DNA of 64,000 nt from Sphingomonas sp. QA11 (GTDB lineage Bacteria > Pseudomonadota > Alphaproteobacteria > Sphingomonadales > Sphingomonadaceae): the NCBI RefSeq assembly GCF_028473665.1, contig NZ_CP098774.1, forward strand, positions 4,893,501-4,957,500, given 5' to 3'. A program made the translations under genes and the position numbers. The notes beneath the pieces were generated by a model. It saw only the letters and a list, made by a program, of their open reading frames with translations. It was not told the origin of the DNA and did no database searches. Position 1 is the stretch's first letter, and the number at the start of each line of letters is the position of its first letter. Of the stretch, positions 35,779 to 45,258 are shown piece by piece.

Positions 35779-37092
35779 ATGGCACCGCTTCCCCCCTTCC
35801 CCTGGATCGACGTCGCGATCATCCTCGCGCTGATCGTGCTGAACGGTGTTTTCGCGATGGCGGAGCTCGCGATCGTCTCGTCGCGCAAGCCGCGGCTCGA
35901 GGCGATGGCCCGGGCGAAGAAGCGCGGCGCCCGTACCGCGCTGGCGCTGGCGTCAGACCCAGGCAAGTTCCTGTCGACCACCCAGATCGGCATCACGCTG
36001 ATCGGCATCCTGGCCGGTGCCTATTCGGGCGCGAGCCTGGGCGGCCCCGTCGCCGCGCGGCTTGGCTTTCTCGGTCTGTCGGGGGACGCCGCGCAGACGA
36101 TTGGCTTCGGCATCGTTATCGCGATCACCACCTATGCCTCGCTGGTCGTGGGCGAACTGGTGCCCAAGCAGATCGCGCTGCGTGCGCCGGAGCCGATCGC
36201 CGCGCTCATGGCGGGGCCGCTCAGCACCCTCGCCTGGGCGACGGCGCCGGTCGTCTGGCTGCTCGATTCGTCGAGCGGCGCGCTGTTCCGCCTGATGGGG
36301 CTGACCCGTGAGACCGAGGATCATGTGACGGCGGAGGAGCTCCACCTGATCGTCGCCGAAGCCTCCAAGTCAGGCGTGATCGAGGAGCATGAGCGCTCGA
36401 TCATCTCGGGCGTGGTCCGCCTGGCCGACCGGCCGGTGCGGGAGGTGATGACGCCGCGCACCGATGTCGAATGGATCGACGCGACGCTTGACGACGCCGG
36501 GATTCGCGCCGCCCTGATGGCCGCGTCGCACAGCCGCATGCCGGTCGCCGACGGATCGGTCGACGCGGTGATCGGCGTCGTCCAGGCGCGCGACATCGCG
36601 GTGGCCCTGTTCAAGGGTGAGCCGCTCGACCTGCGCGTGCTGATGCGCCAGGCGCCGGTCGTGCTCGACCAGATCGATGCGATGGACGCGCTCGACGCGC
36701 TGCGCCAGGCCGAGGTGCCGATGGCGCTGATCCATGACGAATATGGGCATTTCGAAGGCATCGTGACGCCCGCCGACCTGCTCGCGGCGATCGCCGGCGA
36801 ATTCGCGTCGGATACCGATCCGGACGACGCGCCCTCGGTGGTCGAGCGCGACGACGGATCGCTGCTGGTCGCCGGCCAGATGGCGGCCGACGCGCTGGCC
36901 GAACGGCTCGGTATCGATCTGCCCGAAGACCGCGACTATGCGACCGTCGCCGGCCTTGCGCTGGCCGTATTCCGCCATCTGCCCGGCGAAGGCGAGAGCT
37001 TCATCGAACAGGGCTGGAAGTTCGAGGTGGTCGATCTCGACGGGCGGAGGATCGACAAGCTGCTGGTGAGCGAGGCGCGGAAGAAGCGCTAG
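35779..37092 (+). CDS. CNNM/CorC (HlyC) family membrane transporter
   Basis: 437 aa from MAPLPPFPWID, with GGAGG upstream. The DUF21 membrane domain holds NGVFAMAELAIVSSRKPRLEAMA and STTQIGITLIGILAGAYSG, followed by two CBS domains (from VREVMTPRTDVEWID through MALIHDEYGHFEGIVTPADLLAAIAGEF) and a C-terminal CorC/HlyC domain (LPGEGESFIEQGWKFEVVDLDGRRIDKL). Homologues move Mg2+/Co2+ ions; the older hemolysin label is not supported. A longer frame upstream overlaps the OmpA gene. Confidence 0.92.
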   Translation: MAPLPPFPWIDVAIILALIVLNGVFAMAELAIVSSRKPRLEAMARAKKRGARTALALASDPGKFLSTTQIGITLIGILAGAYSGASLGGPVAARLGFLGLSGDAAQTIGFGIVIAITTYASLVVGELVPKQIALRAPEPIAALMAGPLSTLAWATAPVVWLLDSSSGALFRLMGLTRETEDHVTAEELHLIVAEASKSGVIEEHERSIISGVVRLADRPVREVMTPRTDVEWIDATLDDAGIRAALMAASHSRMPVADGSVDAVIGVVQARDIAVALFKGEPLDLRVLMRQAPVVLDQIDAMDALDALRQAEVPMALIHDEYGHFEGIVTPADLLAAIAGEFASDTDPDDAPSVVERDDGSLLVAGQMAADALAERLGIDLPEDRDYATVAGLALAVFRHLPGEGESFIEQGWKFEVVDLDGRRIDKLLVSEARKKR

Positions 37093-37134
37093 GAAGAAGG
37101 CCGGGACGGAAGAGACGGTCGTCGCGACCCGGAC

Positions 37135-37695
37135 TTAACCGAGCTTGCCGAATTCAGCCTCATAGGCGGCACGATCGCCGGCGGCGAGCAGGCGGGCCTG
37201 CTCGATCCAGCGGTCCCGGGCGAGCCGCCCGCGGAAATTGCCCAGCCGCGCATCGAGATCGGCGGCCTGGTCGGGGCTCAGCGCCGCGATCTGGTCGATC
37301 CGGGTGATGCCCAGTTCCGCCAGCGCGGCGACCAGCTTGGGGCCGAGGCCCTTGAGCTGAGTCAGGTCGGTCCGTGCGGCAGCGGCTGGCTCCGGCGCGG
37401 ATGGAGCATCAGACACGTCGGCGGCGATCGAGGCCGGGCTTGCGTCGAGCGGTGCCGCCGCCACGATCGGTTCGTCGGCGAGCGGCGGGGGGCTCGGCGC
37501 GACAGGGGGGGCAAGAGGCGCGATGATCGATTCGGGAGCTGATTCAGGCAAGGCTGGTTCAGCGGCGGCACGATTCGAGGAGACGGTTCGCTCCGTCGTG
37601 TCGCGCTGGCGCTTGAGCCTCATCCCCCAGAGGATGCCGACGACCACGACGATGGCGACCAGCGCGATCAGGATCAGGGGGGCGGTCGTTTCCAT
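37135..37695 (-). CDS. Membrane-anchored helix-hairpin-helix protein
   Basis: 186 aa. One N-terminal membrane helix (PLILIALVAIVVVVGILWGM), a Pro/Ala-rich linker of about 75 residues, and a C-terminal HhH domain (DLTQLKGLGPKLVAALAELGITRIDQIAALSPDQAADLDARLGNFRGRLARDRWIEQARLLAAG). That domain is the one found at the C-terminus of alphaproteobacterial NuoE and in COG3743. A DNA-binding role is inferred from the fold but unusual for a membrane protein. Function unknown. Confidence 0.8.
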   Translation of the reverse strand: METTAPLILIALVAIVVVVGILWGMRLKRQRDTTERTVSSNRAAAEPALPESAPESIIAPLAPPVAPSPPPLADEPIVAAAPLDASPASIAADVSDAPSAPEPAAAARTDLTQLKGLGPKLVAALAELGITRIDQIAALSPDQAADLDARLGNFRGRLARDRWIEQARLLAAGDRAAYEAEFGKLG

Positions 37696-37870
37696 GGTCA
37701 GCTCCGAGTGGTGTCGGCCCCTTCTATCGCAGGAGAGGCCCGCAACGCCACCGGATCATCGGCCGCGCCGTCAGTCGCTGCCCGCCAGGCTGGCGGATAC
37801 CAGTGCAAGTGCGTTGCGATTCGGCCTTGCCGACAGTCCACCCGGCGGGCTGTCGTGTAAAATCAGGGAA

Positions 37871-39133
37871 TCAGCGGGTTCGGGCGATCTCGCGCCACCC
37901 AATGTCCTTTCGGCAAAAGCCGGTGGGGAAGTCGATCAAATCGATCGCCTGATAGGCGTCGGCCTGGGCTGTTGCGATATCGGAACCGATCGCGGTGACC
38001 GCCAGGACGCGGCCGCCCGACGCAACCAGCCGGCCGTGATCGAAGCGTGTGCCAGCCTGGAAGACGCGGGCGCCGAGTGCCTCTGCAGCGTCGATCCCTG
38101 CAATGGCGCCGCCGGTCTCGGGCGTGCCGGGATAGCCCTTCGCCGCCATCACCACGGTCAGCGCGGTATCGGGCGAGAAGCGGAGCGGCGCGCGCCCGGC
38201 CAGCCGTCCCTCGGCGGTGTCGAGCATCAGGTCGAGCAGGTCGTCCTCCAGCCGGGTCATCAGCACCTGGCATTCGGGATCGCCGAACCGGGCATTATAT
38301 TCGATCAGCTTGGGACCGTCGGCGGTGAGCATCAGTCCGGCGAAGAGCACGCCCGAAAAGGGCATGCCGGCCGCTTTCATCGCCGCGACCGTGGGCAGCA
38401 CGATCTCGTCGATCGCCTGTCGCTCCAGTTCGGGCGTCAGCACCGGGGCCGGGCTATAGGCACCCATGCCGCCGGTATTGGGGCCGGTATCGCCCTCGCC
38501 GACGCGCTTGTGGTCCTGGGCGGAGCCGAAGGTGAGGATCGCCTCGCCGTCAGTCAGCACGAACAGGCTTGCTTCCTCGCCGTCGAGGAATTCCTCGATC
38601 ACCGCCTCGGCGCCCGCGACGGCGAACAGATCGGTGACGGCAGCCTCAGCTTCCTCCTGTGTCGTGGCGACCGTCACGCCCTTGCCGGCGGCGAGGCCGT
38701 CGGCCTTCACCACCACGGGCAGGCCGAAATCGGCGAGCGCGGCGAGGCCGCCGTCGCGCGACGTGACGCGCGCATAGCCAGCGGTCGGGATGCTGGCGCG
38801 CCGGCACAGATCCTTGGTGAAACCCTTCGAGCCTTCGAGCTGCGCCGCCGCCTTGTTCGGCCCGAAGACCGGAATGCCCATCGCACGGATATTGTCGCCG
38901 AGGCCGTCGACCAGCGGTGCTTCGGGTCCGATCACCACCAGTCCGATCGAATGGCGATGGCAGAAATAGATCACCGCGCGGTGGTCGGCCGGGTCGAGCT
39001 CGGCCAGTTCGGCATGCTGCGCGATCCCCGGATTCCCGGGAGCCGCATAGAGCTTGCCGAGGCGCTGCGATTGCGCCAGTCGCCACGCGAGCGCATGTTC
39101 ACGGCCACCCGAGCCGATCAGCAGGACATTCAT
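37871..39133 (-). CDS. purD: Phosphoribosylamine-glycine ligase
   Basis: 420 aa ATP-grasp enzyme of purine synthesis (PRA + glycine + ATP to GAR). The N-terminus [22 protein letters not shown] is canonical. The ATP-grasp core [10 protein letters not shown], the RFGDPECQ metal site and [18 protein letters not shown] near the C-terminus are present. Its start codon at 39133 overlaps that of the divergent xseA. The ribosome site (AGGGGT) lies inside the first codons of xseA. Confidence 0.97.
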   Translation of the reverse strand: MNVLLIGSGGREHALAWRLAQSQRLGKLYAAPGNPGIAQHAELAELDPADHRAVIYFCHRHSIGLVVIGPEAPLVDGLGDNIRAMGIPVFGPNKAAAQLEGSKGFTKDLCRRASIPTAGYARVTSRDGGLAALADFGLPVVVKADGLAAGKGVTVATTQEEAEAAVTDLFAVAGAEAVIEEFLDGEEASLFVLTDGEAILTFGSAQDHKRVGEGDTGPNTGGMGAYSPAPVLTPELERQAIDEIVLPTVAAMKAAGMPFSGVLFAGLMLTADGPKLIEYNARFGDPECQVLMTRLEDDLLDLMLDTAEGRLAGRAPLRFSPDTALTVVMAAKGYPGTPETGGAIAGIDAAEALGARVFQAGTRFDHGRLVASGGRVLAVTAIGSDIATAQADAYQAIDLIDFPTGFCRKDIGWREIARTR

Positions 39134-40523
39134 GACCGACCCCTTTTACGACGCTATTCAAGACGACAAGACCGGGCGGCTCGTAGCCGAGCAGATGCCG
39201 GGCGACAACGCCGCGCCGCTCGGCGTGGGCGAACTGGCACTCAAGCTGAAGCGTGTCGTCGAGGGTGAGTTCGGCCATGTCCGGCTGCGCGGCGAGATTT
39301 CGGGCTACAAGCGCGTCGCCTCGGGCCATGCCTATCTCAGCCTGAAGGACGATAGCGCGGTGATCGACGGGGTGATCTGGAAGGGGCAGGTCGCGTTGAT
39401 CCCCTTCCAGCCGCAGGACGGGATCGAGGTGATCGCGACCGGCAAGGTCACCACCTATCCCGGCCGGTCGAAATACCAGATCGTGATCGAGCGGATGGAA
39501 CTGGCGGGCGAAGGCGCGCTGATGGCGCTGCTCGAGAAGCTCAAGGCCGGGCTCGCCGCCGAGGGGCTGTTCGACAATGCCCGCAAGAAGGTGCTGCCCT
39601 ATCTGCCGGGGGTGATCGGGGTGGTCACCTCGCCGACCGGCGCGGTGATCCGCGACATCCTCCACCGGCTCGAGGACCGCTGCCCGACGCGTGTCCTGGT
39701 CTGGCCGGTGAAGGTGCAGGGCGACGGTGCCGCGGCCGAGGTCGCCGCGGCGCTGCGCGGGTTCGACTCGATCCAGCCCGGCGGGCCGGTGCCGAGGCCC
39801 GACCTCGTCATCGTCGCGCGGGGCGGCGGCTCGATCGAGGATCTCTGGGCATTCAACGAGGAGGTCGTGGTGCGCGCCATCGCTGCCTGCTCGATCCCGA
39901 TCATCTCGGCGGTCGGGCATGAGACCGATACGACGCTCGCCGATTTCGCCGCCGACCTCCGCGCGCCGACCCCGACCGCCGCGGCCGAGATGGCGGTGCC
40001 GGTGCTCGCCGACCTCCGCCTGACCCTGGCCGCGATGGGGCAGCGGACCGAACGGTGCGTGCGGCGCTATCACGAGCGCGGCCGTGAGCGGCTGGATGCG
40101 CTGGTCCGGGTGATCCCGAAGCGCGATGCGCTGCTCGGGCCGCAACGCCAGCGCGCCGACGATCTCGGCGCGCGGCTGGATCGCGGGCTGGAACGGCGCG
40201 TGACCCTGGCGCGGGGCGTACTCGACCGCTCGGCCGGGGCACTCCGGCTGTCAGTGCTTGAGCGGCGACTGGACGATGCGCGGATCAGGCTCGACCGGAC
40301 CTGGCGGCTGGCTGAATCGCTCAACCCGGACCGGCTGCTCGAACGGGGTTATGTCCGGGTGTCGGCGCGCCCTTCGGGCGCGGTGGTCACGACCAGCGCG
40401 GCGGCGCGCACCGCCGGCGCCGTCACGCTCCACTTCCGGGACGGGCCTGTCGACGCGCGGGTTGAGCGCACGGGCGGCAAGGCATATGACAAGCCCGGTC
40501 CGGAACAGCCGAGCCTCTTGTGA
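39132..40523 (+). CDS. xseA: Exodeoxyribonuclease VII large subunit
   Basis: 463 aa. N-terminal OB-fold ([39 protein letters not shown]), then the nuclease domain with [41 protein letters not shown] and [28 protein letters not shown]. It degrades single-stranded DNA together with XseB. The ATG at 39132 has AGGA upstream inside purD; MPGD at 39195 is a possible later start. It continues into DUF2093 and an M23 peptidase gene. Confidence 0.95.
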   Translation: MTDPFYDAIQDDKTGRLVAEQMPGDNAAPLGVGELALKLKRVVEGEFGHVRLRGEISGYKRVASGHAYLSLKDDSAVIDGVIWKGQVALIPFQPQDGIEVIATGKVTTYPGRSKYQIVIERMELAGEGALMALLEKLKAGLAAEGLFDNARKKVLPYLPGVIGVVTSPTGAVIRDILHRLEDRCPTRVLVWPVKVQGDGAAAEVAAALRGFDSIQPGGPVPRPDLVIVARGGGSIEDLWAFNEEVVVRAIAACSIPIISAVGHETDTTLADFAADLRAPTPTAAAEMAVPVLADLRLTLAAMGQRTERCVRRYHERGRERLDALVRVIPKRDALLGPQRQRADDLGARLDRGLERRVTLARGVLDRSAGALRLSVLERRLDDARIRLDRTWRLAESLNPDRLLERGYVRVSARPSGAVVTTSAAARTAGAVTLHFRDGPVDARVERTGGKAYDKPGPEQPSLL

Positions 40524-40534
40524 GCAGAAATACG

Positions 40535-40735
40535 ATGTTGATGTCGAACAGCGATCGCCCCGCACGCCTCCATTTCATGGCGAACGGATTCCGTGTGCTC
40601 GCGACGGGCGACCATGTCGTCTGCGCCCTGTCGGGCGAGCGGATCGCGCTGGAGGATCTCCGCTACTGGAGCGTCGCGCGGCAGGAGCCCTACGCATCCC
40701 CGCAACTCGCGATGCAGGCCATGGCGCCGCAATGA
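40535..40735 (+). CDS. DUF2093 domain protein
   Basis: 66 aa: MLMSNSDRPARLHFMANGFRVLATGDHVVCALSGERIALEDLRYWSVARQEPYASPQLAMQAM. This matches the whole DUF2093 family of small alphaproteobacterial proteins, commonly next to xseA. A GTG at 40520 overlaps the xseA stop and an ATG at 40541 follows; I chose 40535 by family length. No function is known. Confidence 0.85.
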   Translation: MLMSNSDRPARLHFMANGFRVLATGDHVVCALSGERIALEDLRYWSVARQEPYASPQLAMQAMAPQ

Positions 40736-41652
40736 CGCGATTTCGGCGCTGGATGGTGGGGGGCACCGCGCTGATCATCGCCGGAAGTTGCACTACCCCG
40801 TCGGTATCGCGGCCGACGATCCGGCCAGTCCAGGCCACTCCTCGCGTGGCGCCGACCGTCCCGTCGCAGCGTGTCCCCGTGCGGGCGAGCTTCAGCTACT
40901 CGGGCAGCATGATCCAGGGCGGCCTGGTGATCGGCATCGCGCCCGCCGGCACGAGCATGCTCTCCTTCGACGGCACCGCGATCCCCGTCGCGCCAGACGG
41001 CCGTTTCCTGATTGCGTTCGATCGCGATGCCAGGCCGACCGCGACGCTGGTCGCGACGCTTGGCGACGGGCGCGAGGTGCGCGACACGCTGACGGTCGCG
41101 CCGCGCGCCTGGGATATCTCGACGCTCGACACGGTGCCAAAATATCCGGTGCCCCAGCCTGAATTCGAGAAGCTGCGCCCGGCCGAACTCGCCCAGATCA
41201 ACGCCGCGCGCCGGATCGTGACTGACGCGGACGGCTGGCGCGGGCCGTTCATGTGGCCGGTGCTCGGGCGGATCTCAACCCTGTTCGGGTCGCAGCGAAT
41301 CTATCGGAACGGCGAGGCCGGCAGCTATCATTCGGGGCTCGACATCGCCCGCCCGACCGGCACCGTCGTGCTGGCGCCGGCTGACGGCGTGGTCATCCTC
41401 GCCGCCGATCATCCCTTCACGCTTGAGGGGAATCTGCTGATGATCGATCACGGCATGGGGCTGAACACCGCATTCCTCCATCTGTCGAAGATCACTGTCC
41501 GCCTCGGCGAACGGGTGAAACGGGGGCAGCCGGTCGGGCTGATCGGGATGACCGGCCGGGCCTCCGGGCCGCATCTCCACTGGGGGATGAAGTGGCGCGA
41601 ATCCCGCATCGATCCGCTGCTCGTCGCGGGGCCGATGCCGGTCGCGCAATAG
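40732..41652 (+). CDS. M23 family metallopeptidase (LytM-type)
   Basis: 306 aa. Signal or lipoprotein-type leader (TALIIAGSC), a beta-rich domain (SFSYSGSMIQGGLVIGIAPAGTSMLSFDGTAIPVAPDGRFLIAFDRD), then the peptidase with zinc ligands in YHSGLDIA (HxxxD) and GPHLHWGM (HxH). Members cut peptidoglycan cross-links or regulate such enzymes. Its ATG overlaps the DUF2093 stop (ATGA at 40732-40735). A weak hairpin (CGGTATC/GATACCG, 41679-41696) follows. Confidence 0.93.
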   Translation: MTRFRRWMVGGTALIIAGSCTTPSVSRPTIRPVQATPRVAPTVPSQRVPVRASFSYSGSMIQGGLVIGIAPAGTSMLSFDGTAIPVAPDGRFLIAFDRDARPTATLVATLGDGREVRDTLTVAPRAWDISTLDTVPKYPVPQPEFEKLRPAELAQINAARRIVTDADGWRGPFMWPVLGRISTLFGSQRIYRNGEAGSYHSGLDIARPTGTVVLAPADGVVILAADHPFTLEGNLLMIDHGMGLNTAFLHLSKITVRLGERVKRGQPVGLIGMTGRASGPHLHWGMKWRESRIDPLLVAGPMPVAQ

Positions 41653-41916
41653 CGCTCCAGACCTTCGCAGTTGCAGCACGGTATCACGGGATACCGGCCA
41701 TTTGCTGCCGAAACGCGTCGATTATGTGTCTTTTCGGATACAGATCGAGCGAAAGCAGCGCAGCGAATATGAATGGCACCTTTACAGTCGCCAACCCCGT
41801 GTCCCATCACGACGGCATGTCTCTTGGGGCCGTATTGCGTGCGGTCGATGGGGGCTTGGCAACCGCCCTACCGGATCGCGAAACGCGAACGGAGGGGCCA
41901 AGCGAGGGAAAATTAC

Positions 41917-44900
41917 GTGATTCACAACACTTTAATCGCGCAGAAACTGCGCCTTCTCGCCACGGTCGCGCCGATGTCGCTCGCGCTCGTGGCGTCGCCC
42001 GCCTTCGCGCAGGCGACCGCGCCGCATACCGACACGACCACGACTACGGCTGAGGAAGAGCCCGAAACCATCGTCGTCACCGGGTCGCGCATCCGCCAGC
42101 CCAACGCCGATTCTCCGGTTCCGATCACGACCGTCACCGGGGAGCAGATCTTCCAGACCGGCCGCATCTCCGTCGGCGACGTGCTGAACCAGATGCCGCA
42201 GCTCCGCACCTCGCTCGGGTCGCAGAACTCGACCTCCGGCCTGGGCACGCGCGGTCTCAACTTCCGTGATCTGCGCGGCCTTGGCCGCTCGCGCACGCTG
42301 GTGCTGATCAACGGCCGTCGTCAGGTGACTGCCGACATCATCAACAATGGCAACGCGGTTGATATCAACACGCTGCCGACCGACCTGATCGACCGGATCG
42401 ACATCGTGACCGGCGGCAACTCGTCAATCTACGGCTCCGACGCGATCGCCGGCGTGGTGAACTTCATCATCAAGGACAATTACGACGGGTTGCAGCTCCA
42501 CGCCCAAACTGGCGTCAGCAAATATGGCGATGCCGGCAACCAGTATATCTCGCTGGTCGCGGGCAAGAATTTCGCTGAAGGTCGCGGGAACATCGCGATC
42601 AACGCCGAATTCGCGCATCAGCAGGATTACTACGCCTCGGGTCGCCCGAACCTGCGCCAGAACGACAATTTCGTGGTCGTCGACACTGACATTGGTGCGT
42701 CGTCAGACGACGTCATCGACCGGGCCTTCTATCGCGATATCCGCAGCTCGACGATCTCGCTCGGCGGCCAGCTCGGTTTCCGTTATGGCAACGCTGGCGC
42801 ACCATGCGGTAATGACGCGCTCGGCAATTCGTTCACCTGCAGTTTCCTTTTCCAGCCCAATGGTAGCCTCGTCAATCAGACCGGGTTGCGCGTTGGCCTT
42901 GGCCCGAACGGCAACTTCGTGAACGGCAACGGCATGACCGGTCGTGAAGACAAGCTCGTGGTGCTCTCGCCGGATCTGAAGCGCTATGTCTTCAACGCCG
43001 TGGGGCATTTCGAGATTTCTCCGGCGTTCGTGCCCTTCTTCGAAGCGAAATATGTGCGGACGGAAGCGTTCGGCTCGCAGAGCGGCCCGTTCTTCTCGCA
43101 GGGGCAGACGCTGGGAGATTTCCTTGGAGGAACGGGTCTCGTCGATCGTTCCTATGCGAATAGCGGGGGCAACACCCAGTTCGTGAACCGCGAGGGCATT
43201 CGCCTCGACAACCCGTATCTGTCGGACGCGGCGCGGGCCACCATCACGCAGCAGCTGACTGCGGCGATCAATTCGGGCGTGAACCCCAACACCGGCGCGC
43301 TGTACCTGCCGGCCAATGCAACGCCGGCGCAGATTGCTGCGGCTCCCGTCAATAAGGCCGCGGCCCTGGCGCAGGTCCAGGCCGGCACCTTCCGGTTCTC
43401 GCTCCGTCGCAACTGGGTGGACCTCGGCACGCGTGACGAGCAGATCAAGCGTGATACCTTCCGCGTGGTTGCCGGTATCCGGGGTGATTTCAACACCGAC
43501 TGGAACTACGAAATCTCGGCGAACTACGGCGAGCACAAAGAGAACAACATCATCACCGGCAACGTCAACACGCAGCGGTTCCTGCTGGCGATTGACACGA
43601 CCAAGAATGCCGCCGGCCAGATCGTCTGCCGTTCGCAGGTCAACCCTGTCTATGCTGGTGAGGATGTCGCTGGTAATGCTGCGCAACTTGCCAAGGATGT
43701 CGCGGCTTGCGTTCCGCTGAATCCGTTCGGCCAGGGCAGCGTGAGCGATGCGGCCAAGGCCTATCTGCTCATGCCGACCACCGCGAGCGGCAAGGCGACC
43801 CAGTTCGTCGCAAGCGGCTTCGTGTCGGGTAATCTGGGGCAGTTGTTCCAGCTGCCTGGCGGCCCGGTCGGCTTCTCGGTTGGTGGTGAATATCGCCGGG
43901 AGACGCTGCGCTACGATCTGGATCCGATGACCCAGGCTGGCTACGCCTTCTACAACGCGATCCCGTCCTTCAGGGCCCCTGCCTTCGAAGTGAAGGAAGC
44001 TTTCGGCGAGGTCTCGATCCCGCTGGTCAAGGACGTTTTCCTGCTGAAGGAACTGACGGTCAACGGTTCGGCTCGTGTGGCTGACTATAAGGGGAGCGTG
44101 GGCACTGTGTTCGCCTATAGCGGCGACGTGACGTGGCGGCCGATCAGCGACCTTCTGCTGCGTGGCTCCTATTCCAAGTCGGTACGCTCGCCGTACCTGG
44201 GCGATCTCTATTCGGTTCCCGGGCAGAACTTCACGCCCGCGCCGAACGATCCCTGCTCCGCACGCAACATCGGCACGGGCTCTTCGACCCGCGCCGCCAA
44301 CTGCGCGGCTGCAGGCATTCCAACGAGCTATGACTATGTCTTCAGCCAGTCGCTGGAAATTCGCAGCGGCGGCAACCCGAACCTGAAAGCTGAAAAGTCC
44401 ACGTCCTGGACTCTCGGCGGCGTCTATCAGCCGAGCTTCGCGCGCGGCCTGATGGTGTCGGTCGATTATTACGACATCACCGTCAGCGACGTGATCACCT
44501 CGCCGACGGTGCAGAATGCGCTGAACGCGTGCTACGATGCGCCGTCGCTGTCCAATCAGTTCTGCGCGCTGTTCAAGCGTGACGACGCGGCCGGCACCGT
44601 TTCGGGTACGCCGTACCGCATCCTCGACGGCACCTTCATCGACAGCCCGCAGAACTACGCCAAGCTGAAGGCACGTGGTATCGACACCCAGGTCGCTTTC
44701 AACCGCGACTTCGGTTTCGTGAAGGCGAACGTGAAGGGCGTGTGGACTCATGTCATCCAGCGTGACGAGTTCACCGATCCGTCGCGGCCGACCTTCAAGA
44801 ACGTTCTGACTGACGAGCTGAACTATCCTTCGGATGCCTTCAACATCAGCACTGATCTGAAGTTCGGCAAGTTCACCATCGGGCACACGCTGCGCTGGCT

Positions 44901-45177
44901 GGACGGAATGTACCTCAACACGTGGGAAGACTATAACGCGGTCAATGGCCAGCCGCCGCAGAACCCGGATTATGCACCGATCAAGAAGTATCCGGCTGTC
45001 ACCTACAACGACATCCGCGCGAGCTATGACGTGACCGAGAAGTTCAACTTCTACGGCGGCGTCACCAATATCGGTGACGTCAACCCACCGTACGGCCTCA
45101 CCGGTGTCGGTGCCGGCTCGGGTATCTACGACAACCGTGGTCGCTTCTTCTACATGGGCGCAACCGCCAAGTTCTGA
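41917..45177 (+). CDS. TonB-dependent receptor 1
   Basis: 1086 aa from the GTG at 41917, with GAGGGAAAA upstream and a signal peptide ending LVASPAFAQ. The TonB box region is ETIVVTGSRI, the plug follows (PVPITTVTGEQIFQTGRISVGDVLNQMPQLR ... RTLVLINGRRQV ... IDIVTGGNSSIYGSDAIAGVVNFIIK), and the 22-strand barrel ends with a C-terminal aromatic, RFFYMGATAKF. It takes up an unknown substrate. An in-frame ATG at 41773 would add 48 residues before the leader and is unlikely. The Sel1/2OG hydroxylase gene follows after a terminator. Confidence 0.93.
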   Translation: MIHNTLIAQKLRLLATVAPMSLALVASPAFAQATAPHTDTTTTTAEEEPETIVVTGSRIRQPNADSPVPITTVTGEQIFQTGRISVGDVLNQMPQLRTSLGSQNSTSGLGTRGLNFRDLRGLGRSRTLVLINGRRQVTADIINNGNAVDINTLPTDLIDRIDIVTGGNSSIYGSDAIAGVVNFIIKDNYDGLQLHAQTGVSKYGDAGNQYISLVAGKNFAEGRGNIAINAEFAHQQDYYASGRPNLRQNDNFVVVDTDIGASSDDVIDRAFYRDIRSSTISLGGQLGFRYGNAGAPCGNDALGNSFTCSFLFQPNGSLVNQTGLRVGLGPNGNFVNGNGMTGREDKLVVLSPDLKRYVFNAVGHFEISPAFVPFFEAKYVRTEAFGSQSGPFFSQGQTLGDFLGGTGLVDRSYANSGGNTQFVNREGIRLDNPYLSDAARATITQQLTAAINSGVNPNTGALYLPANATPAQIAAAPVNKAAALAQVQAGTFRFSLRRNWVDLGTRDEQIKRDTFRVVAGIRGDFNTDWNYEISANYGEHKENNIITGNVNTQRFLLAIDTTKNAAGQIVCRSQVNPVYAGEDVAGNAAQLAKDVAACVPLNPFGQGSVSDAAKAYLLMPTTASGKATQFVASGFVSGNLGQLFQLPGGPVGFSVGGEYRRETLRYDLDPMTQAGYAFYNAIPSFRAPAFEVKEAFGEVSIPLVKDVFLLKELTVNGSARVADYKGSVGTVFAYSGDVTWRPISDLLLRGSYSKSVRSPYLGDLYSVPGQNFTPAPNDPCSARNIGTGSSTRAANCAAAGIPTSYDYVFSQSLEIRSGGNPNLKAEKSTSWTLGGVYQPSFARGLMVSVDYYDITVSDVITSPTVQNALNACYDAPSLSNQFCALFKRDDAAGTVSGTPYRILDGTFIDSPQNYAKLKARGIDTQVAFNRDFGFVKANVKGVWTHVIQRDEFTDPSRPTFKNVLTDELNYPSDAFNISTDLKFGKFTIGHTLRWLDGMYLNTWEDYNAVNGQPPQNPDYAPIKKYPAVTYNDIRASYDVTEKFNFYGGVTNIGDVNPPYGLTGVGAGSGIYDNRGRFFYMGATAKF

Positions 45178-45195
45178 TCGATCGCAGGACATTGA

Positions 45196-45231
45196 AGGGC
45201 CGGAGGAATTATCCTCCGGCCCTTTTTTTTT
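45196..45231 (+). terminator. Rho-independent terminator after receptor 1
   Basis: Perfect 12-bp stem AGGGCCGGAGGA / TCCTCCGGCCCT with a 4-base loop followed by a run of eight or more T. It ends the receptor transcript and lies 28 bases before the start of the hydroxylase gene. Confidence 0.92.
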
Positions 45232-45258
45232 GGTGTTCAATTCCGGTAGGAAGGAACG

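Noticed and set aside
41773-41916. 48-residue N-terminal extension of receptor 1
   Set aside because: It would bury the signal peptide; the GTG at 41917 has a good ribosome site and gives a normal receptor leader.
42703-45240. 845-residue open frame antisense to receptor 1
   Set aside because: Long antisense frames are common in GC-rich DNA. The plus strand has a clear TonB receptor with signal peptide and terminator, and the antisense product has no recognisable domain.
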